The notes: generated from the sequence alone by a model not told the origin. 64,000 nucleotides of DNA from Brachypodium distachyon (GCF_000005505.3 NC_016133.3:17112001-17176000); one strand, 5' to 3'; shown: positions 43,649 through 55,700, counted from the stretch's first letter. Translations and numbers: made by a program.

Positions 43649-44963
43649 CTACGGAGAACTATGCAACTCCCGCAGATGCTCAACAAGATCATCTCTCAGT
43701 TGTTCGTGTGTTTGCCTATTTTTAATGCCCCTATGAATCGCCAAGAACTCCTCTAGTAGAAGTGTATCACGGTACCCATAGTCCTCTTGAGTCAGCACCT
43801 CTGTATCCTCTTGATCATAGTCGAACTCCTCCTCCTCACCTCGCTCATCATCGATGATCATGTTATGCAGAATGACGCAAGCGGTCATGATGTACCAAAG
43901 AGTATCCGGGTCCCACCATCTTGCAGGTCCCCTCACCATTGCAAAACGAATCTGTAGAACACCAAATGCTCTCTCCACATCCTTCCTCACAGCTTCTTGC
44001 ACCTTTGCAAAATGCTTCTTCTTATTACCTTGTGGACAAGATATGGTCTTCACAAAAGTAGCCCATGAATGGTAGATGCCATCAGCAAGGTAGTACCCCA
44101 TGGTATACTTGTTACCATTAATTAACCTCATACTCCATCTCCGGAGATGTCCCTGATGTAAGACGTTGAAACAATGGTGATCGTTGCAGAACATTGATGT
44201 CATTTAGAGAACCTGGGAGACAAAAGAAAGAGTGCCATATCCACAAGTCTTGTGATGCAACAGCTTCGAGGATCATCGTTGGACCATCCACATGTCCTGA
44301 GTACATCCCTTTCCAAGCTGTTGGGCAATTCTTCCACCTCCAGTGCATACAATCAACACAACCAAGCATACCTAGAAACCCTCTAGCCTTGTTCATAGCA
44401 AATAAACGTTTTGTGTCATCCAGCATAGGTGCCCTCAAGTATTGCTCTCCAAATTTCTCAACCACAGCCCTCACAAAGTGCTTGAATGCTTCATTCATAG
44501 TGCTCTCAGCAAGGCTCACAACATCATCAACATTGTTAGCTGGAACACCATATGCAAGCATGCGGAACACACCAACAATCTTCTGAACTGGAGTCACCCC
44601 AAGAAGACCTACTACGTTTACCCTCTACCTGAAGTAATCATCATGGATCTCAACCTCATCCACAATGCGCAAGAAAAGATTCTTGGACATTCTAAACCTC
44701 CTCCTAAAGAACTTGTCATTGTACACTGGAGGATTTGCAAAATACTAGGCCACAATGGGCAAGTTGGAACCAAACCTGTCCCTTGGGACCACTTTACGCC
44801 CCGGTATTGCTCCATGCCGCTTCTTCTTGTTCCTCTTTTCCTCTTCCTCGGCTTTGGCAAGAAGAGAAATGGAGATGTACAGATCATCATCAGCAGCAGC
44901 AATCTCCTCCTCTTCCTCCGACCATTGCTCAAGTTCATCATCACTAGAGTTGTCCATCTGCAA
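43649..44963 (-). pseudogene. Harbinger transposase (Plant_tran/ALP1-like), two stops and one frameshift
   Basis: The reading begins at an ATG near 44957 (acceptor-like TTTTGCAG just before) with an acidic N-terminus (DNSSDDELEQWSEEEEE) and a basic RNKKKRHGAIPGRK. TAG codons at 44745-44747 and near 44621 interrupt otherwise good family sequence. The frame then runs VQKIVGVFRMLAYGVPANNVDD to the first catalytic Asp (GCVDCMHWRWKNCP). Near 44125 a 4-bp TAAT repeat shifts the frame. The second Asp (YYLADGIYHSWATF) and the Glu (DVERAFGVLQIRFAMV) follow in the new frame, ending at 43649. All catalytic acids are kept. The three lesions make it a recent pseudogene. Confidence 0.88.
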
Positions 44964-45059
44964 AAATTGAGCAATGTAGCCTTGAATTTATTCATCTATA
45001 TCCAGTCATTCACATACATATGAATTTAGTTACACACACATAATGAAAAACAAAGATAG

Positions 45060-45480
45060 AACTGTCACCTGGCCGGGTCGGGTCGGACGGGAGCAGCGGG
45101 CGCTGGGCACGGGGGCAGCGGGCGAGGGGAATGAAGGCGGCGTTGCAGGAGGGCGAGGGCGGCGCTGGGGTCGAGGGGAGGCGGCGGCAGCGTCGGGGTC
45201 GACGGGAGGCGGCGTTGCGGGAGGGCGAGGGCGGCGCGGCGGGTCGAGGCGGTGGCGATGGGGTCGAGGGAGGCGGCGGCGCTGCCGGGGTCGAGGGCAG
45301 CGACGGCCGCGGTCGACAGGGGTGGCGCTGGGGTCGAGGAGGGCGGCGCATCGGGTGGGCAAGGGCCGCGGCGCGGCAGGAGATCGAGGGCGACGGCGCT
45401 GCGTGGGGGCGAGAGCGCCGGCGTTGCGGGAGATCGACGACGGCGGCCCTGCGCGAGATTGAGGCCGGCGGCTTGCTAGG
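45060..45480. repeat. GC-rich imperfect repeats in the Harbinger 5' region
   Basis: Irregular repeats of GGGTCGAGGG, GGCGGCG and GCGTTGCGGGAG units spaced tens of bases apart. Long open frames on both strands are low-complexity (Arg/Gly or Pro/Ala) and are not called as genes. This is likely the leader or promoter region of the transposase. Confidence 0.6.
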
Positions 45481-45725
45481 GAAAATGGCGGGAGAAGAAG
45501 AAGATACGTGCGGGAGAAGCAGATCACGCGGGAGGAGAGAGAGCAAAAAAAGGAGAGATACGGGCCTCGTATGGAGCCCCCAGGAATGAGGGCCGGATGT
45601 GTGTTTGTAGGGGCCTTTCTATTTTAGAGGCCCGAGTAGGGGACCTGTTGAAGACGATTTTTTGGCTTCGGCTCCTAAAAAATGAGTAGGAGCCTTGTTT
45701 AGAGGCCTTACGAAAAATGCTCTAA

Positions 45726-46586
45726 TAAGTTCATATATAGTCGATGATGTTCTATAGTGCCATAGTACTCTTGAGCTAAAGAAATCTGAAGAAAGTTTTT
45801 TGCCTTTTGATCTCAGTTTAGAAGGAAAACACGGGAATTCCACACTCTACTTTAAACTCAATTTAGAATTCCTATGCAAGAAGCTTGAGTGTTTGACCGT
45901 GCTTATTACGATTTTTGCAAACCAAAACTCAAATCTGCATAATTTTGTATCTACTTATTTTATGGGCATCTTTTTTGCACATGTACTCTTATCATATTTC
46001 TACCTGGTCAAATGTGCACACATAAATTAATAAAATAAATAAATAAATATTGAATATGATCGGATCAACTTGACTTGAACATGTTCCGATCCCTTTCACA
46101 CATGGGAACCTTAATTTGCCCAACTGTGTAAAATATACCATCTGGCTAGTATTCAACCAGAAGTCAAATCCAATCTTTTATTCGTGCGACATGTCAAATC
46201 TAATCGTGCAGCTCAACTTGCTATCGTTTTTTATATACAAGTCAACTTGTTATCTTTTCTTTGTCAAAAGATTTAGATGTAAGTGTGCATGTGCATGCGA
46301 TCCAAGTCAGATTAGCAGCCAGCCAGCTAGTGTTTAGCGTATCGTTTTGCTTGGCCTTTTTTTTTACGTAAGAGATAAATTAAATTGTGTAAGATTCCAT
46401 TCGAGAGATCTACAATTCTATCTCCTTATAAGGATGGGATCTAGGACAAGACTTGCAAAAGGAGCATAGACAATTAGACATGCATCACACCTAATTCCTA
46501 AGCTTTTACAGTTTGACTATCGAGAACGTATCGTGTGGTTCAAAGCTTGAGGTGCTCCCAACCATAAAGTACCTTTGTAAATTTTA
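45726..46586. other. AT-rich intergenic region
   Basis: No gene or complete element seen. A short AAATAAAT run lies at about 46027-46048. Confidence 0.5.
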
Positions 46587-46677
46587 CTCCCTCCAACCAT
46601 AATAAGTGTCCCTGTTTTAGTAGTATAACTTTGTATCAGAGTTGTACTAAATGACACATATTATGGATTGGAGGGGG
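46587..46677. mobile_element. Small Stowaway MITE (91 bp)
   Basis: CTCCCTCCAACCATAATAAG at the left and ACACATATTATGGATTGGAG at the right are inverted partners, flanked by TA on both sides (46585-46586, 46678-46679). Confidence 0.85.
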
Positions 46678-46679
46678 TA

Positions 46680-48713
46680 AAATTTATCTGTACACGCATA
46701 CAAAATGTGACTGCCGTGGCACAAAGTTAAATAAATATTTAATCCGTGGACCGAGAAAGAAAATACTAGATAAATTCGCCTGGGAATTGTAAGAAGTTCA
46801 AATCGAGCTACGAAATGAGCGCGTTGTAACTGTTAGCACCTATTTTTTTCTTGAGCAGTGATCAAGTTTGAACTTGAAATTATGTGTCATACTGTCATGT
46901 TAGATATACTTGCATATATCTGCTGCAAGTTTTTGAGGATTTTTCAGAATATTCATACACCTGATATGTTCTGCTGGTCCCGTTGCCGTGCGTAATTGAC
47001 TCGTAAGAACTTAAAAAGGGTTCCCAATATGGGAGCATTATCAACTCCGTTTCCATATGATATATTGATATGGTATATGACAAATCTTAATATTCCTTGA
47101 ACTAGTTCTTTAAGTGTGTGGATGTTACTCGTGGAACAAACATAGATTGTCTACCTTTCTGTCTTCTCGTCTGCATCAAAATTCTAAATGGGAGAGCACT
47201 TGGTAACAAGTGAAATTATTCCTTCTGACCAAAATTCTCCAGGTTGCCCGTGCAATAATTTCCAAATGGAAACTTGGAAAGGCACCTTAAGTGATGCTTG
47301 AATGTCTGAATAGTCTCATGTACAGAACCTTGCAGGTTAATACCAGGGCAGAGGTATGTCCAACAAATCCTGACAAAAGAACAAGTGATCTCCGGACTCC
47401 AAGAGGAGACACACACATCATCGATACCTGTTGATCGCCAGGCTTCACCTTGGACATGAGGTAGGCAGCATAACCTCCAGGACAATGCTCTGGGTCAGGT
47501 AGGCTGTTGCCAGGTCCATCGATGCTACACAAATGCAACTTTCCAGGCCCATTTTCCTCTGAGGAGTAATGTTCCTTTTTTTTAGTAAAGCATCGAGATT
47601 CTACGTAGCATGTATTTGAGTGTTTCAGTTTTGTATAAAAAACCAGAGCAAGCTTGCCATTATTATGGAAAGACACTTGAGCAGTATTTTCACTCTATTT
47701 TCATGGGGTGTCTTGGGAAAAATGAGGTGATGGCATTTTCTTCGTTTCAAGTTTTTGAGCGGTATCGCAAGATATCTACCTGCAGGTGCTTCAAGCAAAT
47801 CAAATATTTGTCATTGTTCCAACTGCAGAGGTTTTTTCTTTTAGCCCAATGAAAATATACAAAGACAAAATAAAAAGGCTTTTGAAGTAAACAAAAAGGT
47901 TAAGCACACCATGTCGGCGTGCTCGACTAAGGACCATCATCGCGCTACACTACATTAACATTAACATATTCTTCTTCTACATCAATTTCAATTTTTGAAA
48001 TAGCTGACCGCTCTTGCCGTGCGGTGCTCATAGCATCCGAAGACGAGGTTATGAATAACTCCAATCCGTCGTACACAACCGATGTGGTACTAAAAAGCTT
48101 AAAGGCGACCTACGCATCGCGGAATATCATACCGCAACTTTTTCATGGGCGGAGCCAGCTATGCTTTCGCCCAAAGGCCTAAACTAACTTGGGTTCGGAG
48201 AGGAATAGCAGCGCCAGGACAAAATCGGGGATGCACCCTGCCGGCTGGGTACGGCCGTACGTGTATGCACCGCCCTGCACAGATGGGCTTAATTGGTTGG
48301 CCCATTCGTACCACTATATGATGTCTATTTATTTATTGAGAACGTCTCAAAAAAATTATTTATCGAGAACATACGATACGACTGCCTAGGAAATTAGCAG
48401 TGTGTATGTGCTTGGTCAGTAGTACCCCGTATTTTTTTTCCTTTTTTTAGGAATTTTTTTTTCCGTTTTTGGTAGGCCGTTAGTTTTCCAAGTCCACGAG
48501 CAAGATATATCGAACTGCAGTCCGAGCGTCTGGTAATCTACGCGGACTGTGCCCACACAACTGACTTCAGACCACGGCTTGCCGTACCGACAAAATAGCT
48601 TCTGTGCTTGAATTTATCTTTTTTCGCTTGAAGGCCCACGATGTGTTTATCTTCATTTGTCAGGCCAACAAAAGCAACCTAACATTGAATATTCTTCTGT
48701 CCAACATAGAATG
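46680..48713. other. Intergenic region, with one doubtful gene fragment
   Basis: Apart from the minus-strand segment 47287-47676, nothing coding was recognised. Confidence 0.5.
47287..47676 (-). pseudogene. Possible host gene fragment, unidentified
   Basis: The minus strand holds an open frame of 129 codons. Its middle (ENGPGKLHLCSIDGPGN, then PEHCPGGYAAYLMSKVKPG) has the composition of real protein rather than random translation. A GATCAACAG/GTATCG junction at the end of that part looks like an exon-intron boundary. I do not recognise the family, and start and end are arbitrary. It may be a captured or degraded exon. Confidence 0.25.
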
Positions 48714-48819
48714 TGTCATCTTTAACTAAATTTGAATGCATCTATGCACTAAGTCGTGTTTATATACATTCAAATTATAACGAACTTGAGACATCTTTTG
48801 TTGGAACGGAAGGAGGGAG
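48714..48819. mobile_element. Stowaway-type MITE with decayed left end
   Basis: The right end ACATCTTTTGTTGGAACGGA...GGAGGGAG is followed by TA. The left end is poorly matched. The interior resembles the remnant at 9262-9327. Confidence 0.5.
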
Positions 48820-49049
48820 TATATTTTTATACTAACAGTCTTTTTTTCTTGGAAGAGATTAGCATGCGCCGAAAATACAAGCTGGGCTAAAACAACCAGT
48901 ACGCAATGTAAAATTTCACAGGAAATATAGTGAAGGAAAGCCCCTACACAAATCGGGAAGAAGAGAACAGATAGGAGCAAACAATTCTCTGGCTGTGCAA
49001 TGCGGGCATATTATTTCATTTGCTGTTAAACTTGAGCAGTGCAGTACTA

Positions 49050-49162
49050 CTTTCTCCATCACATATTAAGTGACTTTCTATTACATGTATCTAGACGCTC
49101 TTTAGGTATAGATACATCCATATTCGGACAAATTTGAATCACTTAATATGAGACAAAGCGAG
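49050..49162. mobile_element. Stowaway-type MITE, family shared with 7517 and 49259
   Basis: CTTTCTCCATCACATATTAA at left, inverted against CTTAATATGAGACAAAGCGAG at right; TA on both sides. The interior has ATTACATGTATCTAGACGCT. Confidence 0.8.
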
Positions 49163-49258
49163 TACTATACAGTTCTCGACCTGTGATAATATATGTAGTT
49201 CTCAGACTTGTGATACAGTGCTGAGAAATATGCTTCATCTTTGGTTCTCTGTCAAATA

Positions 49259-49376
49259 CTCCCTCCGTCTCATATTAAGTGACTTTCTATTACATGTATC
49301 TAAACGTTTTTTAGACATATATACATTCATATTTAGACAAAATTGGTTCACTTAATATGAGGAGGGACCGAGGGAG
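49259..49376. mobile_element. Stowaway-type MITE, second copy in close tandem
   Basis: CTCCCTCCGTCTCATATTAA at left and CTTAATATGAGGAGGGACCGAGGGAG at right, TA on both sides. It lies 96 bp from the copy at 49050, in the same orientation and family. Confidence 0.85.
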
Positions 49377-49646
49377 TAAGGTGTTATCTCTTGATCTCTT
49401 CACTCCACTTGATCTCCTTCACCCTCCTAACTATCTTAGCTTCTTCACTGATGCAATGTACTACATCATGAGGTAAACCAGAGCAAGATCAGCAAAAATG
49501 GCTAATAAAACGAGCCCAGCTGTCTCCATCACATCGGCGGCCCAATTTGATGCCCCATAACTTGCGCCTATATAGAATTATAAAGAATCATCAACTCCGG
49601 TGTCAAAGATCGAGGAAGCTAACGAAGAAATAGAGCGTTAACTTTT

Positions 49647-50421
49647 AAAAAAAAAATCACTTGTACCTTTATTCAATATCGAAAAACATTACATTACAGG
49701 TGCAGTGCCTTGGATCATGGACACAAGAAATTACAAAGTAATCCCTACAGCTAAGAATTAGAATGAAACCTCTCGAAAACATATTCTCCCTGCTATCAAT
49801 CTTTGCAACACAAAATATTGTCCGGGCATCAGCAAAAATACTGCGATTAGTCTGGAGCAGTAACATCACCACTCGTACCCCTGCGCGATCTTGACTACCT
49901 TCAAAGGTTTCAGAAAGCCCCTTAAATCGCCCATCAAAAAAGATGAGAAGCGGTGAGCGTTGAACGTACTTGGACCGGGGATTATCCCTAAAAGTGCAAG
50001 TCGTCGAACCACATGAACTTCACCGGAACGCCAGAGAAGGACTCCAATATCACAGAAGATCAAACCAACAAAACCATCATGACACGCTAACAAAAACTCA
50101 TCAAATCAATATGAAAGGATTTGCGAGTATAGAAACTCAAAATCCGCAAGATCGAACACATCAATCTGCGACGAGTAAAACTCTCTGGCCACGTGACACG
50201 CTGTCCAATAAGACACCACCGCAGAAGAGAAAGAACCAGAGTACTTTTATTCTTGACGGCATCGCACCCTTCGTCATAGCGTTGCCGATGAAGACCACAA
50301 GACTAATAATGCTAAAAACTGGATACATCTAGCAGTAACGGAGGTTTCCTCCACCTCACAATGCCAAGATGGCGGCATGAGGCGAGTGGAACCGGCAAAT
50401 CCGGACGAAGTAGGCGTGCTT
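49647..50421 (-). mobile_element. Retroposed insertion with 16-bp target duplication and A/T tract
   Basis: The 16-mer TAGAGCGTTAACTTTT occurs at 49631-49646 and again at 50422-50437, bounding 775 bp. Directly inside the left copy are ten A's. Read on the minus strand, the insert ends GAATAAAGGTACAAGTGA followed by a T-run and the duplication. Long perfect duplications are made by target-primed reverse transcription (LINE, SINE or retrogene). The interior shows no zf-RVT or RT motif. An oligo-T end is known for some grass SINEs and related LINEs, but this family is not recognised. Confidence 0.6.
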
Positions 50422-50437
50422 TAGAGCGTTAACTTTT

Positions 50438-51577
50438 TATGTCTGCATACCTATGTTTGATATTGTATCATTCAGCATTTGGCCTTGGCTTGACTTACAC
50501 AGAATGATACTGCAGCAGCCATCTGTTTCGCCAGGTGGTTCTCCTTCTCCCCAGCTCAGATATCATATCGTAGGTACGACTCCTCTTTCATCTGCTGGAT
50601 TTGGTGCTCTGCTTCATATTTGCACGGGTTTGCAGCAGATCTTGCACGGTGCTGTGTACAGAGCTGTATTCATCGAAAACGAGTTCACATTCTTAAGCAC
50701 TGATCATATATAAGAAGAAGAATACTGTCATCAACAACAGAATCATATATACATACACGCAGGCACACAGCGCCGGACCTAGGTACACTTGGCTGCCAAG
50801 GACCCAGTTCAACAAAGAAATTGAAACACCTTATCTCAGTTCACATACATCGCGGCTAGGTAGCTAGGAAAGATTTTCAATCAAAAAAAGGAAAGATTTT
50901 CACAAGTATACTATGAAGTGCAGCAAGCAAACTAGGGGAGATGCATGCATATGGTTCAACTCATCATATCGGCCAACGATGGTTCAGAGGGATAAAAAAA
51001 ACCTAGCTGTGAATATTTTTACCAATCAATGCTTCTTATTTAATTTCCGTATTCACTCTTTTTATATGTATTTCCTACTCTTCAAAGGAATTTGAACCTT
51101 CGATAGGGCAGGGCTTGTTTACCCCGATTCGGCCGCCGCCTCCCCTCGCTCCGCCGCCGCGCGCAGGTCCGCAACTGCACATTCTCCGGCGCGCCGGCGC
51201 CGCCCATGCGCGTGCTCGCCTTGCAACGCCGGCCGGCCGCCATCGTCCTGGCGGTGGCGAGGGTTTTCCCATTTCTGCTTGCTCTGGGTCGGGGCAAGGC
51301 CAAGGATGCCGATAGAGCCTGATTATTTTCTTCTTGATGGGCCTTAGGTTTTGGGCTTTATCACTGTTGGCCGCTGAGGGCCTGAGGCCGACAACAGCGA
51401 AGCCTGCTGCGCGTTCTAGGTCCGACACCCAAACTCTAGTTTTTCTTTTGTGGGGACCCAGACTCTAGTAGAGGTCATCTGATGCTGGGCCTATGGGCTT
51501 TATCTCTAATGCATTTGGGCTAGGCCTCAGCTTTACTAATACAATGTCTTGGTTGGAGCATGATAGCGTCGTAGCTC
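50438..51577. other. Intergenic region
   Basis: No gene is supported. A GC-rich block at 51110-51300 has open frames on both strands without recognisable domains. Confidence 0.5.
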
Positions 51578-52775
51578 GAGTAAATTACAGAAAACCATCA
51601 AATTAGTGGCTATGGTTTCACATTGGTATCAGTTTTCGTTTTGGTGACTAAAAATCACCGGATTTATTTAACCTCTCGCTCGCTAGTGAATAAACACGTT
51701 TCTGATCGTTATGGTCCAAATGTCAGGCCACCGTGTCTTCCAGCGTGTGGCACCTGTACGGACCGATCAGGACCGAGCCATATGGGACCTGTTTGAATAC
51801 TCTCTTCCTCGCTGCCCTGGCCCTCTCCTCTTCTTCCTTGCTCCCCTCCTCCACCTGCTGCCGCTTCTCCTCCCTCCGGCCGGCGAAGAACCTGTTGTAG
51901 CAGTCCCATTCCTCCACAAGCATCCCTCGCTCTTCAAGGCAAGGAGCTTCTTGAAGGGCGGGCGCGAGCGGCGGGCAAGGGGGCGCGGGTGGCCAGGCCA
52001 CGCGCAGGCGATGGGTGGCGCGGCCGCACGGAATGGTGGGCGCGGGCGGGCCGTCGAGGGGGCGCGGCCGCACGGGACGATGGGCGTAGGCGGCACGGGC
52101 ACACGGGTTGGCGAGTGCAGGGGGGCCGGCGAGGAGGCGCGGCCGCACGGGGCGGCCGGCGCAGGTGGGTAGGCAAGGTGGTGTGGCCGCCGAATTAGGA
52201 TGGTTGCATGCCACCATGGATTTGGAGGTTTTGGTCGCCGTCCATGCCGCTCCACGGTGGGGGCCAACTCCCGCTAGAACTCGCCCTCCTCCATCAACCT
52301 CACCGCCATCCCGCGCGCAGACGGCGACCTCGCCGCGTTCCACTACCTCGGCCTCAACGGCAACGCGCTCTTCGGCCCCGTCCACCCGGAGCTCGCGGGA
52401 CTCACCAAGCTCGAGGAGCTCTACCTTGGCTAAGTACGAGGATGGGGTGCCTCCCGAGTTCGGCACGCTGGGCAGCTTCGTCCGGTTCGACGTGAGCAGC
52501 TGCAATCTCACGTTAGTCCGACTTAGAGAAGAAGGCTACGGCGTGCGGCGTCCAAGGAGGGAGGAGAAGATGTGCATTCGCCACGCTGTCACCATACTGG
52601 TGACACTGTGCCAAGCCAAGCTGGCCTAACCGTGGACCCTCGTTGTTAATTTCGGGGTTATTCGCTAGCACTCGACCATTTAGTACAATCCGGTGGTTTT
52701 TAGTCATTAAAACGAAAACTGGTACCAATATGAAACCCTAACCACTAATGTGGTGGGTTTTTTTTTAATTTACTC
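51578..52775. mobile_element. Pack-MULE: Mutator-like element carrying host gene fragments
   Basis: Inverted repeats of about 125 bp lie at 51578-51702 and 52650-52775. Both start GAGTAAATTA and share CATTAGTGG/AATTAGTGG, GGTTTCA, CAGTTTTCGTTTT and GACTAAAAA. The flanks TCGTAGCTC (51569-51577) and TTGTAGCTC (52776-52784) match at 8 of 9, a Mutator-type 9-bp duplication. No transposase is inside. The GC-rich interior carries an LRR receptor-kinase fragment and another GC-rich block (51760-52200) with internal GGCGCGGCCGCACGG repeats. This is the standard Pack-MULE configuration. Confidence 0.88.
52290..52515 (+). pseudogene. LRR receptor-like kinase fragment inside the Pack-MULE
   Basis: In one frame the sequence reads LAAFHYLGLNGNALFGPVHP followed by ELAGLTKLEELYLG, two repeats fitting LxxLxLxxNxLxGxIP. 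A shift at about 52431 (TAA in the first frame) leads in another frame to EDGVPPEFGTLGSFVRFDVS and SCNLT, the next repeat. The pattern and the YLG..GGVPPE turn resemble the LRR region of CLAVATA1/BAM-type receptor kinases. No kinase domain, signal peptide or start is present. It is a partial, frameshifted capture from a gene elsewhere in the genome. Confidence 0.7.
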
Positions 52776-52784
52776 TTGTAGCTC

Positions 52785-55700
52785 CATGAAGATAACCAGG
52801 GATTAATTTGGATCAATCGACACTAATCCACCAACTGCCTCATTAAATTAAGATGATGTGGCTCCTTGAGCAGCCAATAAAAAATAGATAGCGAAGAACA
52901 CTTGTATAAGTTCACAGGCCGAGGCGGACACTAGGGACAGCGGGCAGCAGCAGGTACGCTTCATCCTTGGTCTTCCTAAGTTGTACGAGAAGAATTCCCT
53001 AAAAAAAAAATTGTACGAGAAGAAGCTCCCAACATGCTCTAATGGTGCTGCCGCCTGGGGTTAAGATATGCCAGACGCCATAGCTCGCCACATGGGCCTC
53101 CTTTCGTAAGCCGTTTCCGTTCCGGTGATTGCTCCTATCCCTATTTCGGGGGCCCATTTCGTTAGGAGTGTCTGCATTCCATGTGAGCGGAACTCCTGAA
53201 CAACCACGGTCACGATCAAATCGGCATGGAAGGAGAGAGGGATGAAGTGATCTTTGCACCTAATCTTGTCTCGAATCTTGCAAGGCTACGGCCAGACGGT
53301 GTCCACAGATTGAGATTGGTGAAGCTTTTGCCGGGCTCAATGTAATCCGAAACGAGTCAACTTCAAAGGTAAAAATATATTCCCACCACTACTTTTTTTC
53401 TAAAGTCAAACTTCTTAAAGTTTGATCACGTTCGTTTTTCTACCAACATCTGCGGTTCTAAAATTATTTTATTATTTTCATCATGATATATTTTCATTAT
53501 ATACTTTTTTGATATCTAGATGTTCATACATTTTTCGATAACTTGATCAAACCTAGGACAAAAGTAGAACTTCTTATATTTATGAACGGTGGCACTAGGT
53601 ACTTACGCTCACTTAAAGCCATGGCCAAATTTTGTATTTCCATGATATGCAACTTTAGCCTAAAATTTAGGTGGAATCAACAGGCTAGTTTAGAAGAAGT
53701 TGAATTTTGGATCATCAATGTAAACCCAAAACATCCATATCCACCCACACGGAGGGAGTATATGAGTAAACGGGTATATTAGTTTTGTATTTTCATACTT
53801 GTACCCACTCCCTAATTTATTCCCATTTATGTATGTGCATGTAAAAATTATGTCACAAGTTCGTGTCCTAATGGAGATTTACCCGACGGGTGTGCATGTA
53901 CTGAGTACCCATTGCCATTCCTAGTTTTGCCTCATGACTTCGACCCTGAACACACGTTTTTTTGGCAGGGCAGGACCATCTATTTCGTTGATCTATATTT
54001 GGACCATATAATTTGATAAGCGCAAATTCTACAATTCTTTACAAGTCATTTACAGATAGAGACCTACGCAGTAATTCCGGTTTTGGCCGATGTTGCAGCA
54101 TCCGGAGGAAGAGGGGCCCGATTATCCTAACATGTTAGTCCCTAGAGAAGGTTTTGAGGACCAGCAATCAAATAAAAATCTTCAGCCATCTAATCTAAAA
54201 GGATTTTAAAAAAATGCATTGCTGGCCTAAATAATGTATACCAGCATAACTCTCTCTTTATGGCTGTATATCTAAAAGCTCAATTCTGAACCTTCAAAGA
54301 AGGATCACCACGAATGTGTGTACAGGGAACTCGAACGATCATGGCTTCCAAAAAACGTCCAAGCCCACAACCACAATCATTAGGCGCATATATGTAATCC
54401 CATGATCCCTGGCAGAAGAGATTGTGCTGATGCTACTTTAGTGCTGGTGCATAGAATAGCTAGCTTAGCCAGAGACTGATGAAGTGGTTGTAATGCGTCG
54501 TGTGTCGTTCGTTTCTGTCTCCCCAAAGTCGTTGCGCTGGTGCGCTGGAGACATGTGCCTTGCGTTCACTCCAAGGAGCCGGGCCAATCGATCGAGTTCA
54601 CTTCACCAACCACACGCGTGTACTGCCTCCGTGACTCAAATTGCTAAGAAAACGTTTAGATACATATAATAGAAAGACATTTAGATGTATGAGATGGAAA
54701 AAAATAGACGTGTATAATACTATGCACCGACCGGCCGGGGCGCAATCAGACGGTGCAGCCCTGTTTCCTAGCTGCGCTGCGTCCCGCCGCGTCCACGTAC
54801 CCATACGCGGCGTCTACTTCCATGTGCACACGCACCCACCGGCAGTATTGCTCGAGCTTTGCGCCTACCACGGGTCCAGAATCTAGTTGGGAACGCGTAA
54901 ACTATGTTGCATAAGTATAGTTTACAATAACCTTTTTGGTTCCAAGAGCCACAGCTGTGGACTCTGTTTCTCTTTCGTTCTCTCCTGGCCGGGTTCGACT
55001 GGCATAGACTTTTTTGCTTCTTAAATTTACTATTCCTAGAACATGTCACCTCGGCGGTTCCTCACGCTTTCCTTTCCACCATCCGGTTCCATTGGCACGG
55101 AGGTCAGCAGACCACCAAAACGCGGCAACGGTGGCATATCGATGCTTTCCACCATCGTATGCCAGGTTGCCAGATGATGCATCCCTGTACATGAACATGA
55201 CCGGTGAAAAAGTGATAACATAAGACAGGGCGAGGGCTGACTCAAATGGCAATGTGCCTACTTGGTCATCGTGAGAAGATAACTACAGCATAGAGTACTG
55301 TACACAAAAATTTCTGGACAGTATCGGACTGCGAAATCCAAGGAAGAAATAGAGAAGGATTCAGTGACATAATTCACCTAACTTTAGGTAGCTGACATGT
55401 GGGCCAACGGACCGTGGGACCCATATGTCAGCCACTCAAAATGAGGTGAAGTAACCTCACTAAATCCAGGTCCGGAAGAAACTGGTTGGCCCCGATGATT
55501 CATGCATGGGCACCGGGCGGCCGGGCGGGATGGGTGATTGGGTGGTAGGTCAACACCAGATAGACAGACAAAGGGACCAAACGGGCACCCACATGCAGCA
55601 GCAAGGCAATTAACGCTCCAAATCAAGCACCATTTTGCTCGCCAAACGGCGCCAACAAACGTGTCGATTAAGCGACGCCCACACTCCCTGAACATGCATC

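Larger units (their letters stand above)
43266..45722 (-). mobile_element. PIF/Harbinger transposon, complete with TIRs and TAA duplication
   Basis: The left end GAGCATCTTCAGC and the right end, reading GAGCATTTTTCG on the opposite strand, form inverted termini of about 2.46 kb. TAA precedes (43263-43265) and follows (45723-45725), the superfamily's target duplication. Subterminal runs of GGGGC/AGCCCCTA occur at both sides. It contains one transposase gene on the minus strand and a GC-rich 5' part. No Myb/SANT partner gene is visible. Confidence 0.85.

Noticed and set aside
45010..45589. Pro/Arg-rich and Gly/Arg-rich frames of up to 178 codons
   Set aside because: They lie in the repetitive GC-rich leader of the Harbinger element and are open on both strands; no sign of a Myb/SANT or other domain.
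51711..52267. Long frames in the Pack-MULE GC block as a functional gene
   Set aside because: No start context, no domain, internal repeats; kept only as possible captured fragments.
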